From assembly GCA_043718225.1 (NCBI GenBank), contig JAYSWD010000001.1:91722-155721 (forward strand): a DNA stretch of 64,000 nucleotides. The letters run 5' to 3'. Each line of letters begins with the position of its first letter. Within the stretch, counting starts at the first letter, position 1. Below are positions 1-7,234 of this stretch, in pieces. Origin of the DNA: Multiplicimicrobium sp043718225 (lineage in GTDB: Bacteria > Omnitrophota > Omnitrophia > Omnitrophales > Aquincolibacteriaceae). The notes under the pieces were generated by a model that saw nothing but the letters and a program-made list of their open reading frames with translations, did not search any database and was not told where the DNA came from. A program made the translations under genes and the position numbers.

Positions 1-20
1 TGAGCCTTCCAATATAAATC

Positions 21-50
21 TTTACAATTTTAAACCGCCTAGAGTACAAT
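21..50 (+). promoter_or_regulatory. Candidate sigma-70 promoter for rpsO-pnp
   Basis: TTTACA at 21-26 and TACAAT at 45-50 lie 18 bp apart, a good fit to -35 and -10 boxes. They sit 50 bp before the rpsO start, and a GAGGAA ribosome-binding sequence follows at about 85-90. Called by eye only. Confidence 0.4.
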
Positions 51-100
51 CCTCGGCTCAAAGAAGAAGAATCAAGACAGACGAAGAGGAATAAAAAAAC

Positions 101-370
101 ATGGCATTGACGAAAGAAAAAAAGAAAGAAACGATCGACAAATTTAAGATCAACAAGAACGATGCCGGCTCTGCTGCCGTTCAGGTTGCCATTTTAACCG
201 AAAGAATTAATGGTCTTTCCGGTCATTTTGAAAAAAATAAAAAAGATAATCATTCCCGTCGCGGACTTTTGACGATGGTTGCCCGCCGTAAGACACTTTT
301 GACTTACGTGATGCGGCAAGATCCGAAGAAACATGCGGATCTCCTCGAAAAGCTGAATCTGCGCAAGTAA
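101..370 (+). CDS. rpsO: 30S ribosomal protein S15
   Basis: Small-subunit ribosomal protein that binds the central domain of 16S rRNA and helps form the bridge to the 50S subunit. The 89-residue length is exactly that of the family, and the conserved core is visible (TGSAAVQVAxLTxRI-like segment, the HFEKNKKDNHSRRGL loop, and the C-terminal helix ending LLEKLNLRK). ATG follows a GAGGAA ribosome-binding sequence. The gene lies directly upstream of pnp, the classical rpsO-pnp order. In many bacteria the two are co-transcribed and the messages processed by RNases, but no processing site was identified here. Identity is near certain. Confidence 0.98.
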   Translation: MALTKEKKKETIDKFKINKNDAGSAAVQVAILTERINGLSGHFEKNKKDNHSRRGLLTMVARRKTLLTYVMRQDPKKHADLLEKLNLRK

Positions 371-381
371 GCACTGTTTTG

Positions 382-410
382 TTTTTGCTCTGCGTTGAAT
401 ACAACCGCAC
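382..410 (+). repeat. Family C short hairpin repeat, copy between rpsO and pnp
   Basis: A roughly 28-base unit with the pattern TTTTGCTCTGnGC, a short loop, then GCnCAACCGC. This copy is degenerate in the stem. It is one of about fifteen copies of the same unit found between genes in the first 36 kb. Confidence 0.5.
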
Positions 411-459
411 TGCGATACACTTCAAATTATTAACAACTAACACAAACGGAATTTAATTT

Positions 460-2649
460 ATGTTGAACCCTAAGCAAGTGTCTTTCAATCTCGGCGGACG
501 CGAATATATTCTTGAAACAGGTAAAGTTGCCCGTCAGGCCAGCGGGTCAGTGCTCGTAAAATGTGGCGACAGCGTTGTGCTTGTCGCGGTTGTCGGCGCT
601 CCGGAATCGGAAACTCCACGCGATTTTTTTCCTTTAACCGTGGATTTTCGTGAACGCGCTTATGCCGCAGGCCGTTTTCCGGGCGGATATTTCAAGCGTG
701 AAGGCAAAGCATCCGAGCGCGAAGTTTTAGTTTCGCGTTTGATTGACCGCCCGATCCGCGCGCTTTTCCCTAAGAATTACCGCAGCGAAGTCAGCGTTTC
801 GATCATGGTGCTTTCATCTGATCCCGATGCACAGACCGATATCATGGCGATGATCGGAGCTTCGGCTGCGATTCACATCTCAGACATTCCTTTTGCCGAA
901 CCGATGGGTTCGGTGCGTGTCGGACTCATTGACGGTAACTTTGTCATTAATCCATCCGCCGCGGAACTTGAAACCAGCGATTTGGATCTTGTTATGGCCG
1001 GCACTAAAAATGCCGTCGGCATGCTTGAAGCGGGCGCAAATGAAATTTCCGAAGAAAAAGTTTTCGAAGCGATTCAATTCGGCCATAAAGCCATTCAGGA
1101 AGTTATTGCCGCGCAGCAAAAACTTTTTGACTTGGTGAAACCGATTAAGCGTGTTGTTAAAGGCGTTCAGATCAACGAAGAATACGTGAATAAAATCACC
1201 GAAAGCCTCGGCTCTGAATTTAAGAATGTTTTCGGCAAGAAAACAAAAGTTGAGCAGGATGCAGTTTTAGGCGCGATTAAAGAAAAAGCGCTCGCGCTTT
1301 TTGACACTACAAGCGCCGATTTTAAGAAAGCCGATTTCATCGAAGCTTTCGCTAAAGTTGAAAAGAAAAAAGTCCGCGAAGGATATATTAAGGACAACAA
1401 GCGCGTCGACGGCCGCGGTTTCTACGATATTCGCCAAATTGTATGCGAAGTCGGAATGCTGCCCCGCACACACGGTTCCTCGCTTTTTACACGCGGTCAA
1501 ACGCAGAGTTTGGGCGTTGCGACGCTTGGCACAGGCCAGGACGAGCAGACGGTTGATTTGCTGCATGGGCCGACTTCCAAGAGTTTCCTTTTGCATTACA
1601 ACTTTCCTTCATTTAGCGTGAATGAATCCAAGCCGGATCGCGGGCCGGGCCGCCGCGAAGTAGGGCATGGCGCATTGGCAGAACGGGCTTTATCGCCTGT
1701 GATTCCTTCGCCTGAAGATTTTCCGTACACCATTCGCGTTGTTTCCGATATTTTGGAATCAAACGGTTCAAGTTCAATGGCGAGTGTTTGCGCCGGAACT
1801 TTGGCTTTGATGGATGCAGGCGTACCGATTAAGTCGCCAGTTTCCGGAATCGCGATGGGCCTTGTTACCGACGGCGATGAATTCCGTGTATTAACGGACA
1901 TTGCCGGTATCGAAGACCATCTGGGCGATATGGATTTCAAAGCCGCCGGAACAATCAACGGTCTTACGGCAATTCAAATGGATTTGAAGCTTTCGGGAAT
2001 CAGTGAAAAAATTCTCAAAACAGCTTTTGATGATTCGAAAAAAGCGCGCCTCACGATCATGAAACTTTTGACGGATTGCATCTCTGAGCCGAAAAAAGAA
2101 GTTTCCGAATTCGCTCCGCGTATTACGACCATCCAGGTTGATCCCGAGAAAATCGGCGAAATCATCGGCCCTGGCGGAAAGAATATCCGTAAGCTTGTCG
2201 AAGAAACCGGCGCCAAGATTGATATTTCCGATGACGGCAGCATCAATATTTCCGCGGTTAATAAAACCAGCGTCGATGCCGCAATCGCCAAAATTCAATC
2301 GATTACCGAAGAACCCGAAGTCGGCAAAACCTATGACGCGGAAGTGAAGAAGCTGACATCGTTCGGCGCATTCTGCGAAATTATTCCGGGCAAAGACGGA
2401 TTGTTGCACGTTTCTGAAATGGCCGACGGCTTTGTGAAAAGCCCCGGTGATTATTTGAAAGTGGGCGACAAAGTTACCGTTCAGGTTGTCGGTGTTGATG
2501 ACCGCGGCAAAGTTTCTTTGAGTGTGAAAGCGATTAATCCTGCGGGACTTCCGCTTTTGCCTGAAAGCGAACGCGTTATGATCGAAGCTGAAGCTCCGCG
2601 CGGTGACCGCGGCGGACGCGGCGGCGGTTTTCGCGGCGGTAGACGCTGA
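460..2649 (+). CDS. pnp: Polyribonucleotide nucleotidyltransferase (PNPase)
   Basis: 3'-to-5' phosphorolytic exoribonuclease and degradosome component that shortens mRNA using phosphate. At 729 residues it has the full architecture: first RNase PH domain (about 12-145), helical linker, second RNase PH domain with the catalytic-side GMLPRTHGSSLFTRGQTQ segment (about 325-350), a KH domain with the IGEIIGPGGKNIR loop (about 560-600) and an S1 domain (about 621-691). The tail is a short Arg/Gly-rich stretch (RGDRGGRGGGFRGGRR), a feature seen in several lineages and probably RNA-binding. It follows rpsO by 90 bp, and a hairpin with a T-run downstream probably ends the transcript. The long antisense frames under it are shadows. 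Confidence 0.98.
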   Translation: MLNPKQVSFNLGGREYILETGKVARQASGSVLVKCGDSVVLVAVVGAPESETPRDFFPLTVDFRERAYAAGRFPGGYFKREGKASEREVLVSRLIDRPIRALFPKNYRSEVSVSIMVLSSDPDAQTDIMAMIGASAAIHISDIPFAEPMGSVRVGLIDGNFVINPSAAELETSDLDLVMAGTKNAVGMLEAGANEISEEKVFEAIQFGHKAIQEVIAAQQKLFDLVKPIKRVVKGVQINEEYVNKITESLGSEFKNVFGKKTKVEQDAVLGAIKEKALALFDTTSADFKKADFIEAFAKVEKKKVREGYIKDNKRVDGRGFYDIRQIVCEVGMLPRTHGSSLFTRGQTQSLGVATLGTGQDEQTVDLLHGPTSKSFLLHYNFPSFSVNESKPDRGPGRREVGHGALAERALSPVIPSPEDFPYTIRVVSDILESNGSSSMASVCAGTLALMDAGVPIKSPVSGIAMGLVTDGDEFRVLTDIAGIEDHLGDMDFKAAGTINGLTAIQMDLKLSGISEKILKTAFDDSKKARLTIMKLLTDCISEPKKEVSEFAPRITTIQVDPEKIGEIIGPGGKNIRKLVEETGAKIDISDDGSINISAVNKTSVDAAIAKIQSITEEPEVGKTYDAEVKKLTSFGAFCEIIPGKDGLLHVSEMADGFVKSPGDYLKVGDKVTVQVVGVDDRGKVSLSVKAINPAGLPLLPESERVMIEAEAPRGDRGGRGGGFRGGRR

Positions 2650-2653
2650 TTCG

Positions 2654-2679
2654 TTTTGCCTCTGCGCAAAGCGCAACCG
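2654..2679 (+). repeat. Family C repeat after pnp
   Basis: CTCTGCGCaaaGCGCAACCG pattern starting 4 bases after the pnp stop codon. It is a perfect short hairpin (TGCGC/GCGCA-type) of the dispersed family C. Confidence 0.5.
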
Positions 2680-2691
2680 ACGACAATTATA

Positions 2692-2740
2692 TTTTTGCTC
2701 TGAGCTGCGCTCAACCGCGGCTCAGAGCAAACTTTTTTTA
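2692..2740 (+). terminator. Probable pnp terminator built from a family C repeat
   Basis: GCTCTGAGC (2697-2705) pairs perfectly with GCTCAGAGC (2720-2728) and is followed by AAACTTTTTTTA, so it can act as a Rho-independent terminator. The left arm and loop are a family C unit, and the right arm is the start of an inverted unit. The repeat has therefore apparently been put to use as a terminator. Confidence 0.6.
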
Positions 2741-2757
2741 GGGAAACTGTTTTTATT

Positions 2758-2784
2758 TAGTTCTGGGCTTCGCCCAACCACAGG
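2758..2784 (+). repeat. Family C repeat just before dut
   Basis: TTCTGGGCTTCGCCCAACC pattern (hairpin GGGC/GCCC) ending 10 bases before the dut start codon. It overlaps the purine-rich AGGAAGAG that serves as the ribosome-binding sequence. Confidence 0.45.
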
Positions 2785-2793
2785 AAGAGAAAT

Positions 2794-3240
2794 ATGAGCA
2801 TGCAAATCTCCGTTAAAACATTGCCGCATTTTGAGGGTTTGGAGCTTCCTAAATATCAGACCGAGGGGTCAGCCGGTTTAGATCTTACGGCGGCATGCCG
2901 CGAGGATATTATTATTCGCTGCGGAGAACGCAAGCTTGTCCCTACGGGAATGTGCATCTCCATTCCGCAAAATTACGAAGTTCAAATCCGTCCGCGCAGC
3001 GGCCTCGCCTTGAAAAATGGCATCACATTGCCTAACTCACCGGGCACGATTGATTCGGATTACCGCGGCGAGCTGCAGGTGATTTTAATGAATCTTGGAA
3101 ATGAACCCTTTACGGTCAAACGCGGTATGCGTATCGCTCAAATGATTGCCGCGCCTGTTGTCAAAGCCAATTTGGTGTCTGTCGACAACTTGGAAGACAC
3201 GGTTAGAGCCGCGGGCGGCTTTGGCAGCACAGGACATTAA
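2794..3240 (+). CDS. dut: Deoxyuridine 5'-triphosphate nucleotidohydrolase (dUTPase)
   Basis: Homotrimeric enzyme that hydrolyses dUTP to dUMP and pyrophosphate, keeping uracil out of DNA and feeding dTMP synthesis. All five family motifs can be read in the 148 residues: AGLDLTA (about 28), PRSGLALKNGI (about 68), GTIDSDYRGEL with the catalytic Asp (about 88), MRIAQMI (about 109) and the C-terminal Gly-rich FGSTGH lid. ATG is preceded by AGGAAGAG at a suitable distance. It sits between pnp and ftsK with family C repeats on both sides, so it may be an independent transcript. The C-terminus is standard. Confidence 0.97.
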   Translation: MSMQISVKTLPHFEGLELPKYQTEGSAGLDLTAACREDIIIRCGERKLVPTGMCISIPQNYEVQIRPRSGLALKNGITLPNSPGTIDSDYRGELQVILMNLGNEPFTVKRGMRIAQMIAAPVVKANLVSVDNLEDTVRAAGGFGSTGH

Positions 3241-3331
3241 GCAAGTTTCTGCGCATAATAAACTGCGTTTAGTGCTTAGGAATTTCAAGCATCTTTCCGA
3301 TAATATGAGAGCTCTATCTCAATTGTTGTTT

Positions 3332-3420
3332 TGGTTCTGCGCTTTTGGCGCAACCACGGTAAAATTTCTAAAATAACTTTATATTGGCTTAAGCGGTTGA
3401 GCCTTCAGCTCAGAGCAAAA
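3332..3420. repeat. Two family C repeats in opposite orientation upstream of ftsK
   Basis: A forward copy at about 3332-3359 (TTCTGCGCTTTTGGCGCAACC) and an inverted copy at 3391-3420 (GCGGTTGAGC, then GCTCAGAGCAAAA). The inverted copy ends 6 bases before the preferred ftsK ATG at 3427. Confidence 0.5.
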
Positions 3421-3426
3421 AATATC

Positions 3427-5820
3427 ATGCGAAAAGAACGAATCAATGAAATCTGGGGCGTGTTTTTTTTGCTGTTGGGCCTTTTTGCTCTTTGCAGTCT
3501 GATCGGTTTCAACCGGCTTGATATTCCTTTTTATACCTCGCATCCGAATAATCCCGTCAAAAATTACACGGGCATTATCGGAGCCTACACTTCGTTCGGA
3601 CTTTATCTCAGTTTTGGCTGGAGCGCATTTGTTGTTCCTATTCTTTTTTTAATTTGGGCTTGGAGTTTTCTTAAGCAGCGTGTTCCGGATAAACGTTTTT
3701 TAAAATTTCTCGGCCTTTTCGCGGCGATAGCGGCGAGCGCCACTCTTTTTTCGGTTTTAGCTTCCGACGAAAATCGTATTACCGCGGGCGGCTGCCTCGG
3801 GCATGTGACGGCAACTTATCTGCTGAAATATTTCGGATTTGCGGGAAGTCTGATCGTTTCTTTTTGCACATTGATGCTCGCGCTTATTTTAGCGACGGAC
3901 TATCTGCTTTTCCCGCTTATTGAAGCGGTGGCACAGCTTGCCGCTCATGCGCTTATGGGTGTGTGGCCTTATTTTTCGCGCGCCGGCGAAGCTTTTGCGG
4001 GCATTTTTTCTTTTTTGAGTAAAACCGATGAACGCCCGAAGAAAAGCCGCGAGCCGCATGTCAAAGCTGAAAAAGAAAAGCCCCTGCCCGGCCGGCAGGC
4101 AGGCAAGAAAGAAACGGAAGTACCAAGGCCCGCTTTGGACGCAAAAATTCTCAACCAGCCGATTAAAGTAAAAGCTTACCGTCCGGAAGCCGGTGCCGAA
4201 GAATTAAAACAGAAAGAAATGTTAGCTGCCGCGGAAACAGCGAGATCCGCGAGTAAGCCCGCCATTCTCAAAGCAAAATTAGACCAGCCTAAAGCCGAGG
4301 CTCCTGTGTCCGAAGATTCTTTTAAAGGCGTGATCGGATCCGCGGCAAAGAAAAAATATGTTCTGCCGCCGCCGAGCCTTTTAACACGCCCGCCCGCGGC
4401 GAAAGCTTCGAATGATAATCTCGAAGCGAATTCAAAAATTATTGAGCAAACCTTGTCTGAGTTCGGCATCGAGGTGAAGGTCACCGAAGTTGAGCAGGGC
4501 CCCGTCATCACCCGTTATGAACTCTTGCCCGCGCCCGGTGTGAAGCTGAATTCAATTTCCAATCTCGCGGACAACCTGGCTTTGGCGCTAAAAGCGTCGA
4601 GCGTGCGCATGATTATTCCGATTCCGGGTAAATCGGCGGTGGGGATTGAAATTCCGAACTCCGTAACCAACATGGTTTATTTGCGCGAGCTTGTGGAAAC
4701 GCCCGAATTTAATGCCGGCAAGCATCCGCTGCCGCTTATCTTAGGCAAAGACACAAGCGGACGGCCTTTGCTATCCGATTTAAGCGGAATGCCGCATATG
4801 CTGGTTGCGGGAACCACGGGCAGCGGAAAAACAGTTTGCGTGAACGCGATTATCGGCGGCTTGCTTTTTTCAAAAACACCCGATGAGCTTAAATTTGTGA
4901 TGGTTGATCCGAAGATGGTGGAAATGGCGGTTTACAATAAAATTCCGCATATGTTGACGCCGGTTGTGACTGATGTCAGAAAAGCCGCGCACGCGATCAA
5001 TTGGGTGGTGCAAGAAATGGAAAAGAGATACCGGCTTTTATCGACTGTCGGCGTAAGAAACATCAGCGCGTTCAACGCGCGCGTGATCAGCGAAGAAGAT
5101 CAGCTGCAGCTTGATATCGCGGACGCGAAGACTTCAGAAAATCTTATTCCGGCAAAGCTGCCTTACATTGTGGTGATCATCGACGAGCTTGCGGATTTGA
5201 TGATGACGATGCGTGATAAAGTCGAAGGACCGATTTGCCGCCTGGCGCAGCTTTCGCGTGCGGTCGGGATTCATTTGATTCTCGCCACACAGCGCCCGTC
5301 GGTGGATGTTATCACGGGTGTAATCAAGGCGAATTTTCCGGCGCGTATTTCATTTAAGGTTTCTTCCAAAGTGGATTCACGCACGGTTTTGGACGGAAAT
5401 GGCGCGGATCAACTGCTCGGCAAAGGTGACCTGTTGTTTTTAAAGCCGGGAGAAGCGAAGTTAATTCGCGGCCAGGCGCCGTTTGTTTCGGATGAAGAAA
5501 TACGTGACGTTGTCGACTACTGGGCAAAGCAGGGCAATCCGGAATTTCTTCAGGAATTAATCGCGCCGGTTGAAAAAAAAGCGGGCGAGGGCAGCGGTGA
5601 AAAAGATGAGCTTTACGACGAAGCCCTGCGGGTAGTCGTCGAAACGCGAGTTGCTTCCACATCCAATCTGCAGCGCCGCATGGGGCTTGGCTATACGCGC
5701 GCCGCGCGAATTATGGACCAGCTTGAATCTCAGGGCGTAATAGGCCCTTCGCAGGGCGCCAAAGCGCGCGAAGTCTATATGCCCAATCCCAATGCCGAAA
5801 CTCCTGCCACCACCGAATAA
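3427..5820 (+). CDS. ftsK: DNA translocase FtsK
   Basis: Septal DNA pump that moves chromosome termini during division and activates dimer resolution at dif. The frame is open from 3331, but the ATG at 3427 (MRKERINEIW) is preferred because the upstream part is made of repeats; this gives 797 residues. The N-terminus has about four membrane helices (residues 10-190), then a low-complexity linker, the motor domain with Walker A AGTTGSGKTVCVNA (about 460) and Walker B VVIIDELADLMM (about 580), the ILATQRPSVDVITGVIKANFP segment, and a C-terminal gamma winged helix (about 725-785) for KOPS reading. The linker is short, as in FtsK/SpoIIIE of many lineages. It contains an in-frame palindromic repeat at 4083-4103. 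No neighbour is functionally linked. Confidence 0.95.
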   Translation: MRKERINEIWGVFFLLLGLFALCSLIGFNRLDIPFYTSHPNNPVKNYTGIIGAYTSFGLYLSFGWSAFVVPILFLIWAWSFLKQRVPDKRFLKFLGLFAAIAASATLFSVLASDENRITAGGCLGHVTATYLLKYFGFAGSLIVSFCTLMLALILATDYLLFPLIEAVAQLAAHALMGVWPYFSRAGEAFAGIFSFLSKTDERPKKSREPHVKAEKEKPLPGRQAGKKETEVPRPALDAKILNQPIKVKAYRPEAGAEELKQKEMLAAAETARSASKPAILKAKLDQPKAEAPVSEDSFKGVIGSAAKKKYVLPPPSLLTRPPAAKASNDNLEANSKIIEQTLSEFGIEVKVTEVEQGPVITRYELLPAPGVKLNSISNLADNLALALKASSVRMIIPIPGKSAVGIEIPNSVTNMVYLRELVETPEFNAGKHPLPLILGKDTSGRPLLSDLSGMPHMLVAGTTGSGKTVCVNAIIGGLLFSKTPDELKFVMVDPKMVEMAVYNKIPHMLTPVVTDVRKAAHAINWVVQEMEKRYRLLSTVGVRNISAFNARVISEEDQLQLDIADAKTSENLIPAKLPYIVVIIDELADLMMTMRDKVEGPICRLAQLSRAVGIHLILATQRPSVDVITGVIKANFPARISFKVSSKVDSRTVLDGNGADQLLGKGDLLFLKPGEAKLIRGQAPFVSDEEIRDVVDYWAKQGNPEFLQELIAPVEKKAGEGSGEKDELYDEALRVVVETRVASTSNLQRRMGLGYTRAARIMDQLESQGVIGPSQGAKAREVYMPNPNAETPATTE
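4083..4103. repeat. Palindromic CCTGCC/GGCAGG repeat inserted in frame in ftsK
   Basis: CCTGCC and GGCAGG arms around a 5-base centre, followed by another CAGG. It encodes LPGRQAGK in the non-conserved FtsK linker (about residues 219-226). Related palindromes lie between genes at 6057-6076, 20244-20316 and 26508-26519, so this looks like a repeat that landed in a tolerant part of a gene. Confidence 0.6.
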
Positions 5821-5826
5821 ACCATT

Positions 5827-5933
5827 GAAAAAGGGCTTCTGCGTCGTTGCAAAAATCTCACTTCCTTGTGCGGCGCACGTTTCTAGTACGCCTCCGCGGG
5901 CGTTCGTTGGCGCCTTGCATAACCACCTTTTTG
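5827..5933. repeat. Family A structured repeat, copy 1
   Basis: About 107 bp directly after ftsK. The conserved core reads CGTCGTTGCAAA, then ACGT...ACGCCTCC, then GCGCCTTGCAT, enclosed by a variable outer stem (AAAAAGG at 5829 with CCTTTTT near 5926). The second copy at 24556-24660 keeps the core but has a different, still complementary outer stem. This and the following repeats fill most of the 712-bp gap between ftsK and the response regulator. Confidence 0.6.
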
Positions 5934-5972
5934 AATGCCTTTTGTGTTTTGAGATTCTGCAAATGAGGCATT

Positions 5973-5998
5973 TGCGGTTGAGCTTGCTCAGAGCCAAA
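5973..5998 (-). repeat. Family C repeat, inverted copy
   Basis: GCGGTTGAGCTTGCTCAGAGC pattern (stem TGAGC/GCTCA), the reverse complement of the family consensus, in the ftsK to phoB gap. Confidence 0.5.
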
Positions 5999-6006
5999 TA
6001 TAGAAG

Positions 6007-6076
6007 GGGAGCGCTGGTTTTCGGGGATGTCAAACCAACGCTCCCGGGGTTGATCACCTGCCCGCCGGCGGGCAGG
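6007..6076. repeat. Family D hairpin followed by a 20-bp palindrome
   Basis: GGGAGCG.TGGTTT (6007-6020) pairs with 6032-6045 (one mismatch) around a loop containing GATGTC. It is followed by CCGGGGTTGATCA and then a perfect 20-base CCTGCC-type palindrome at 6057-6076. The CTCCCGGGGTT part recurs at 15126, 28591 and (inverted) 21518. Confidence 0.5.
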
Positions 6077-6207
6077 GAAGGTTAACAAAATAATTAAAGC
6101 AATCCTCGTGCCATGTTTTTTCTCAAGAGAGCGGGTGCATGGAATAGGTTTTTTTGAACATTTATGTGTTTTTGGTGATAGTTTTTGTGGGCTTGAAAAG
6201 CAACAAT

Positions 6208-6390
6208 GTCCCGTCCAACTTGTTTTTAAGCCCGACACAGCACCGAGGTATATTCTTATATCGCCTATAGCGATTTAAATTTTAACGAAGGGCCAGGTCC
6301 GTCCGACTTGTTTTTAAACCGGACACGGCACGGAGCATTGTTTTCAAATGGCTTTAAGCCATTTGAATTAAAAGGAAGCGCCAGTGTCAA
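6208..6390. repeat. Two-unit tandem repeat with variable hairpins
   Basis: Two units of about 90 bp. Each starts GTCC(C)GTCCnACTTGTTTTTAA, continues with a CCG/GACAC segment and a CACnGAG, and ends GAAG(G/C)GCCAG. The middles differ: one holds ATCGCctatAGCGAT, the other CAAATGGCTttaAGCCATTTG. The unit frames are conserved while the hairpins change. No open reading frame fits. Confidence 0.45.
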
Positions 6391-6475
6391 GAACGTGTAA
6401 ATTCATTTTCCGCCTCTCGCAATCAAAGGCGCACTTGTGTATGATTCACCGAGGAAGAAGCCGGTTTTAAGAAAT

Positions 6476-6522
6476 TAAGTGATAGTAATAAAGCTTAAAC
6501 CTTATCACTTATAACTTATTAC
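6476..6522. promoter_or_regulatory. Inverted AAGTGATA/TATCACTT motifs before the phoB-like gene
   Basis: AAGTGATA-GTAATAA is followed by a TATCACTT ... TTATTAC pair within 45 bp, ending just before the AAAGGA ribosome-binding sequence of the response-regulator gene. It could be an operator or a leader hairpin. No clear Pho-box match was found. Confidence 0.3.
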
Positions 6523-6532
6523 CAAAGGACCC

Positions 6533-7234
6533 ATGCCTAAAAAAATTCTGATTGTTGAAGACGAGCCGGCCATTCACGAGCTTGTAAAATATAACCTTCA
6601 AAAAGAAGGTTATACGGTTCTATCCGCTTATGACGGGAGCGCGGGCGCTGATGTAGCCCGCGATCAAAAGCCGGATTTGATTTTACTCGATATTATGCTG
6701 CCTAAAATGGATGGTATCGAAGTTTGCAAAATGCTTAAAAGCAATACGCGCACCTCTGGCATTCCGATTATTATGGTGACCGCAAAATCTGAGGAAGCCG
6801 ATAAGGTTTTAGGCCTTGAAATCGGAGCGGACGATTACCTAGCTAAGCCATTCGGAGTCCGCGAGCTTTTGGCGCGCATCAAAGCTGTTTTGCGCCGGCA
6901 AAAGAAAAGCGGGAGTTCAGGCGGAAAAGAGTTGTTTGAGCTGGGCGAACTTATTTTGGATGACGGAAGGCATGAGGCGACTTTAAAGGGCAAGCCTCTT
7001 TACCTGACCTCAAAAGAATATGATTTGCTTAAAGCCTTGCTTGAGGCAGACGGACGTGTTCTAAGCCGCGACCAGCTGCTTGACCAGGTATGGGGTTATG
7101 AGCACTCCGAAAACATCGAAACCCGCACCATCGATATGCATGTCGGGCAATTACGCAAGAAACTAAAAACCGAATCCGAACGGATTATTACGGTTAAAAA
7201 TGTCGGCTACCGGATCGAACCTGATTCCCGATGA
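6533..7234 (+). CDS. phoB: PhoB-like winged-helix response regulator
   Basis: DNA-binding response regulator of the OmpR/PhoB class, 233 residues. The receiver domain (about 1-120) shows the acidic pair E9-D10, the phospho-acceptor D53 in LILLDIMLPKMDG, the VTAK Thr/Lys region and the KPF lysine. The C-terminal winged helix (about 135-230) ends with TIDMHVGQLRKKL and VKNVGYRIE, typical of the family. ATG follows AAAGGA. The stop overlaps the start of the kinase gene (ATGA), so the two are translationally coupled. PhoB is the best family match, but no pst/phoU genes are present, so the phosphate stimulus is inferred rather than shown. Confidence 0.85.
   Translation: MPKKILIVEDEPAIHELVKYNLQKEGYTVLSAYDGSAGADVARDQKPDLILLDIMLPKMDGIEVCKMLKSNTRTSGIPIIMVTAKSEEADKVLGLEIGADDYLAKPFGVRELLARIKAVLRRQKKSGSSGGKELFELGELILDDGRHEATLKGKPLYLTSKEYDLLKALLEADGRVLSRDQLLDQVWGYEHSENIETRTIDMHVGQLRKKLKTESERIITVKNVGYRIEPDSR

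Noticed and set aside
1891..2676. 261-codon open frame antisense to pnp
   Set aside because: Shadow of the pnp codon pattern; no ribosome-binding sequence, low-complexity Phe/Asn/Asp-rich product, and PNPase is certain on the other strand.
3331..3426. Longer N-terminus for FtsK
   Set aside because: The extra 32 residues are translated family C repeats, and the ATG at 3427 starts the conserved N-terminus.
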